A stretch of DNA of 8,280 nt, from positions 1-8,280 of the forward strand of contig CAJUIK010000074.1 in the NCBI GenBank assembly GCA_910585875.1, given 5' to 3'. The notes below the pieces were generated by a model. That model had not been told where the DNA came from and searched no databases. It saw nothing but the letters and a program-made list of their open reading frames with translations. Made by a program: the position numbers and the translations under genes. Positions 6,538 through 8,280 of the stretch are shown here, in pieces. This DNA comes from an uncultured Eubacteriales bacterium. Lineage in GTDB: Bacteria; Bacillota; Clostridia; Oscillospirales; Butyricicoccaceae. Each line of letters opens with the position of its first letter. The first letter of the stretch is position 1.

Positions 6538-6591
6538 GGAAAGGAGGGGCTTTTCATGAAAATCAGAAGCGATTTTGTCACCAACTCCAGC
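6538..6591 (+). repeat. 54-nt direct repeat, copy 2: ribosome binding site plus first 12 codons
   Basis: This is the second copy of the element at 5577-5630. It covers the GGAGGGG ribosome binding site, the ATG and codons 1-12 of the 170-residue protein. The differences are three in the untranslated part and one silent change in Asn10. Confidence 0.9.
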
Positions 6592-7068
6592 AGCGATTGC
6601 TCGGTTATGATCCGGGTTCAAAGCAAAGAGCTGACGGAGCTGCTGGCCAAGTATCGGGAACTGTTTGGCGAAGACGTTCAGATTCGGCCGGAAGGTCTTT
6701 TGATGGAAGTGGAAGACGGATGGACGGAAGACGGATGGGGGAATGTGCCGCAATCCTTGGAGCAGCTGCTGGACAAACTGTTGGAGTGCTTGGCAGGGGA
6801 GATTCTGTTGGGATTGCTGAATGGGCCCTTGGCGCGCCAGATGGAGCGGGAGATGAAAGCAAATAAACGAGAGCTGACCGATTCTATCCAATATGTGGAA
6901 TGGGATTTTCAAAGTTTCTATCCCCTCGAATATGGGAATATCGGGCGGAAAAGGTTTGTCTATGATCGGGATGAAGGGGGAAGCGGAGAGTATTGGGAAG
7001 AGCCATACCATGAAGAGGATTATGAGTTTGATTTTGGCGAGAAATACGACAAGGAAAAGGAAGAATAA
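6556..7068 (+). CDS. Acidic hypothetical protein with MKIRSDFVTNSSS N-terminus
   Basis: I do not recognise the family of this 170-residue protein beyond its first 13 residues, MKIRSDFVTNSSS, which equal those of the preceding gene product; the run then becomes DCS instead of SSY. A predicted amphipathic helical stretch occupies 22-38 (QSKELTELLAKYRELF). Residues 51-62 contain the duplicated acidic-aromatic EDGW unit. A second helical stretch lies at 66-108 (SLEQLLDKLLECLAGEILLGLL), and the tail 142-170 is rich in Glu, Asp and Tyr. No signal peptide or clear transmembrane segment is visible. It lies 43 nt after the LRR gene and its TAA is immediately followed by the hslO ATG, so the genes are probably co-translated. 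GGAGGGG sits 6 nt before the start. It is probably a partner or substrate of the upstream SPASM enzyme, by inference. Confidence 0.75.
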   Translation: MKIRSDFVTNSSSDCSVMIRVQSKELTELLAKYRELFGEDVQIRPEGLLMEVEDGWTEDGWGNVPQSLEQLLDKLLECLAGEILLGLLNGPLARQMEREMKANKRELTDSIQYVEWDFQSFYPLEYGNIGRKRFVYDRDEGGSGEYWEEPYHEEDYEFDFGEKYDKEKEE

Positions 7069-7953
7069 ATGGAAGATTATTTGATTCGCGGCATAGCGGC
7101 GGGAGGGCTCGTCACTGTCAGCGCTTTGCAGAGCGCCGGTATTGTGGAGCGGGCCCGGCAGATTCACGGCTTGCAGCCCCTGGCCTCGGCGGCCCTGGGG
7201 CGGACGCTGACTGCCGCCTCCATGATGGGGGACGCGCTGAAAAGCGACGAGGGCTCCTTGACGATACAAATCCGAGGCGACGGCCCTCTGGGCGCCATTA
7301 CGGCGGTTTCAGACAGCCGAGGCAATGTGAGAGGTTATCTGCAAAACCCGGAGGCTCAGCTGCCGCTGAAGGCCGACGGCAAGCTGGACGTGGGCGCCGG
7401 CGTGGGCCAGGGGCTACTGACGGTGATCAAAGACCCGGGCAAGGGGGAGCCCTTTTCCGGCAAAGTGCTGCTGCGCTCCGGCGAGATTGCCGAGGATATC
7501 GCCGGCTATTATGCAGAAAGCGAGCAGATCCCCACCGTCTGCGCCTTGGGAGTGCTGGTCGCCCGAGATCGGACCGTCGCGGCGGCGGGGGGATATCTGG
7601 TCCAGCTGGCCCCTGGAGCGACGGATCAGCTGGCGGAACGGCTGGAACAATCCTTTTCCCGGCTGGAAAGCGTCACCGCTCTGTTGAGCCGGGGGCTCTC
7701 CATAGAGCAAATCATGGAGCAGGCCCTGGAAGGGCTGGATTTTACCGTGCTGGAACGCCGTCCCGCGGCCTATGAATGCAAATGCTCCCGGCAGAAGGTG
7801 GAGCGGGCGCTGATCAGCATGGGCGCCAAAGAGCTGGCGGAGCTGGCCCAGAGCGGCGAGCCCATCGAGGCGGGATGCCAGTTTTGCAACCAGAACTATG
7901 TCTTCGAGCCCCAGGAAGTTCAGCTGATGCTGGACAAACTGGAGCGGAAGTAA
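7069..7953 (+). CDS. hslO: Hsp33 redox-regulated chaperone HslO
   Basis: This 294-residue cytoplasmic holdase is switched on by oxidation: four cysteines bind zinc in reducing conditions and form disulfides under oxidative stress, which unfolds a linker and exposes client-binding surface. All four are present as CKC (Cys237, Cys239) and CQFC (Cys270, Cys273), a CX1C-X30-CX2C spacing usual for the family. The N-terminal domain is typical: ALGRTLTAASMMGDALK (42-58), LTIQIRGDGPLGAITAVSD (64-82), GNVRGYLQNP (85-94), VGQGLLTVIKD (112-122), PFSGKVLLRSGEIAEDIAGYY (128-148). The length equals the family norm. Its ATG directly follows the stop of the 170-residue gene (TAAATG). It ends the operon. Redox protection may suit the iron-sulfur enzyme encoded upstream, but that link is only speculation. 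Confidence 0.97.
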   Translation: MEDYLIRGIAAGGLVTVSALQSAGIVERARQIHGLQPLASAALGRTLTAASMMGDALKSDEGSLTIQIRGDGPLGAITAVSDSRGNVRGYLQNPEAQLPLKADGKLDVGAGVGQGLLTVIKDPGKGEPFSGKVLLRSGEIAEDIAGYYAESEQIPTVCALGVLVARDRTVAAAGGYLVQLAPGATDQLAERLEQSFSRLESVTALLSRGLSIEQIMEQALEGLDFTVLERRPAAYECKCSRQKVERALISMGAKELAELAQSGEPIEAGCQFCNQNYVFEPQEVQLMLDKLERK

Positions 7954-7959
7954 CGACAG

Positions 7960-8014
7960 GCCCCAAAGGGGCGGGGAGGGCCGAATCCTCTCCGCCGCCC
8001 GGCGGGGATCCTTT
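7960..8014 (+). terminator. Overlapping GC-rich hairpins after hslO, possible terminator
   Basis: Three alternative stems overlap: GCCCC-AAA-GGGGC (7960-7972), a 10-bp stem 7970-7979/7987-7996 with one G-T pair, and CTCCGCC-GCCC-GGCGGGG (7990-8007). The last is followed after ATCC by only four Ts (8011-8014), so it is at best a weak intrinsic terminator. Bases 7954-8093 hold no gene that I can support. Confidence 0.4.
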
Positions 8015-8093
8015 TGCCCAAGCCTGAACCTAGCGCGCCAAGCGAAACCAGAAAAGGGGCGCCGGTTTTTTGCAAAAATTTTTGAAAAAAAGG

Positions 8094-8122
8094 TTGACAT
8101 TCCCGCCGAAGCTGAGTATAAT
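8094..8122 (+). promoter_or_regulatory. Consensus sigma-A promoter, distal tRNA promoter
   Basis: Perfect TTGACA (8094-8099) and perfect TATAAT (8117-8122) with a 17-bp spacer, preceded by an A/T-rich stretch (8065-8091) that could act as an UP element. Transcription from about 8129 would run through the second promoter into the tRNA. Confidence 0.9.
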
Positions 8123-8175
8123 AAATATCGTCGCCGCGGGAGCGCGGTTCGGATGAAAAGATTGAAAAAAGGGTC

Positions 8176-8204
8176 TTGACAAACGAGAAACGCTCTTGTA
8201 TAAT
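8176..8204 (+). promoter_or_regulatory. Consensus sigma-A promoter, proximal tRNA promoter
   Basis: Perfect TTGACA (8176-8181), a 17-bp spacer and perfect TATAAT (8199-8204). The start site near 8211 leaves about 15 nt before the mature tRNA end, a common layout for stable-RNA genes. Confidence 0.93.
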
Positions 8205-8225
8205 AAAAGGCGTCGCTGTGGATGG

Positions 8226-8280
8226 GGGAGCATAGCTCAGCTGGGAGAGCATCTGCCTTACAAGCAGAGGGTCACAGGTT
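8226..8280 (+). tRNA. tRNA-Val(UAC), 3' end outside the window
   Basis: The first 55 nt of a tRNA: acceptor strand GGGAGCA (8226-8232), TA, D-arm GCTC-loop-GAGC (8235-8250), anticodon stem TCTGC/GCAGA, and the 7-nt loop CTTACAA with anticodon TAC (8259-8261) at position 34-36, which reads valine codons. The variable loop and the start of the T arm (ACAGGTT) are visible. The rest of the T arm and the acceptor 3' strand lie beyond base 8280. Further tRNA genes may follow. Confidence 0.95.

Noticed and set aside
1..8280. CRISPR array, insertion sequence or phage attachment site
   Set aside because: No regularly spaced repeats, transposase or integrase genes, or terminal inverted repeats were seen. 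The only long direct repeat is the two-copy gene-start element.

Overview
The window looks like chromosomal DNA from an anaerobic member of the Bacillota, class Clostridia, probably a gut-type Ruminococcaceae/Oscillospiraceae relative. The reasons are AGGAGG-type ribosome binding sites, several near-consensus sigma-A promoters with 17-18 bp spacers, a moderately GC-rich composition, a YerC/TrpR-like regulator and Hsp33 gene neighbourhood, and several radical SAM enzymes. The lineage is inferred from gene content and was not measured.

Left part (1-1491). Two divergent transcription units start from back-to-back promoters between about 809 and 891. Leftward runs a small radical SAM enzyme (762-37), whose stop overlaps the start of a membrane protein that resembles the YhhQ-type queuosine-precursor transporters and leaves the window at base 1. 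This pair resembles clostridial queuine-salvage loci, so the radical SAM enzyme is a candidate queuine lyase (QueL). Rightward runs a dihydrofolate-reductase-like (RibD C-terminal fold) protein.

Middle (1492-2951). A single gene for an M20D-type amidohydrolase has its own promoter (TTGCAA-17-TATAAT) and ends in a clear rho-independent terminator.

Right part (2952-7953). After a gene-free stretch of about 350 bp, an extended -10 promoter and a structured leader of about 180 nt precede a compact six-gene, same-strand run: a YerC-like Trp-repressor-fold regulator; a class I methyltransferase (4-nt overlap); a radical SAM/SPASM protein with an unusual cysteine arrangement; two acidic proteins that share the N-terminus MKIRSDFVTNSSS but otherwise differ; and the redox chaperone Hsp33 (hslO). 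The SPASM enzyme plus the two proteins sharing an N-terminal motif form the most interesting unit. A maturase with two substrates or partners is a reasonable but unproven reading. The first 12 codons and the ribosome binding site of the two acidic-protein genes form a 54-nt direct repeat with only four differences, and similarity falls away abruptly after it.

Right edge (7954-8280). Overlapping GC-rich hairpins follow hslO. Two tandem consensus promoters (TTGACA-17-TATAAT) then lead into a tRNA-Val(UAC) gene cut by the window end.
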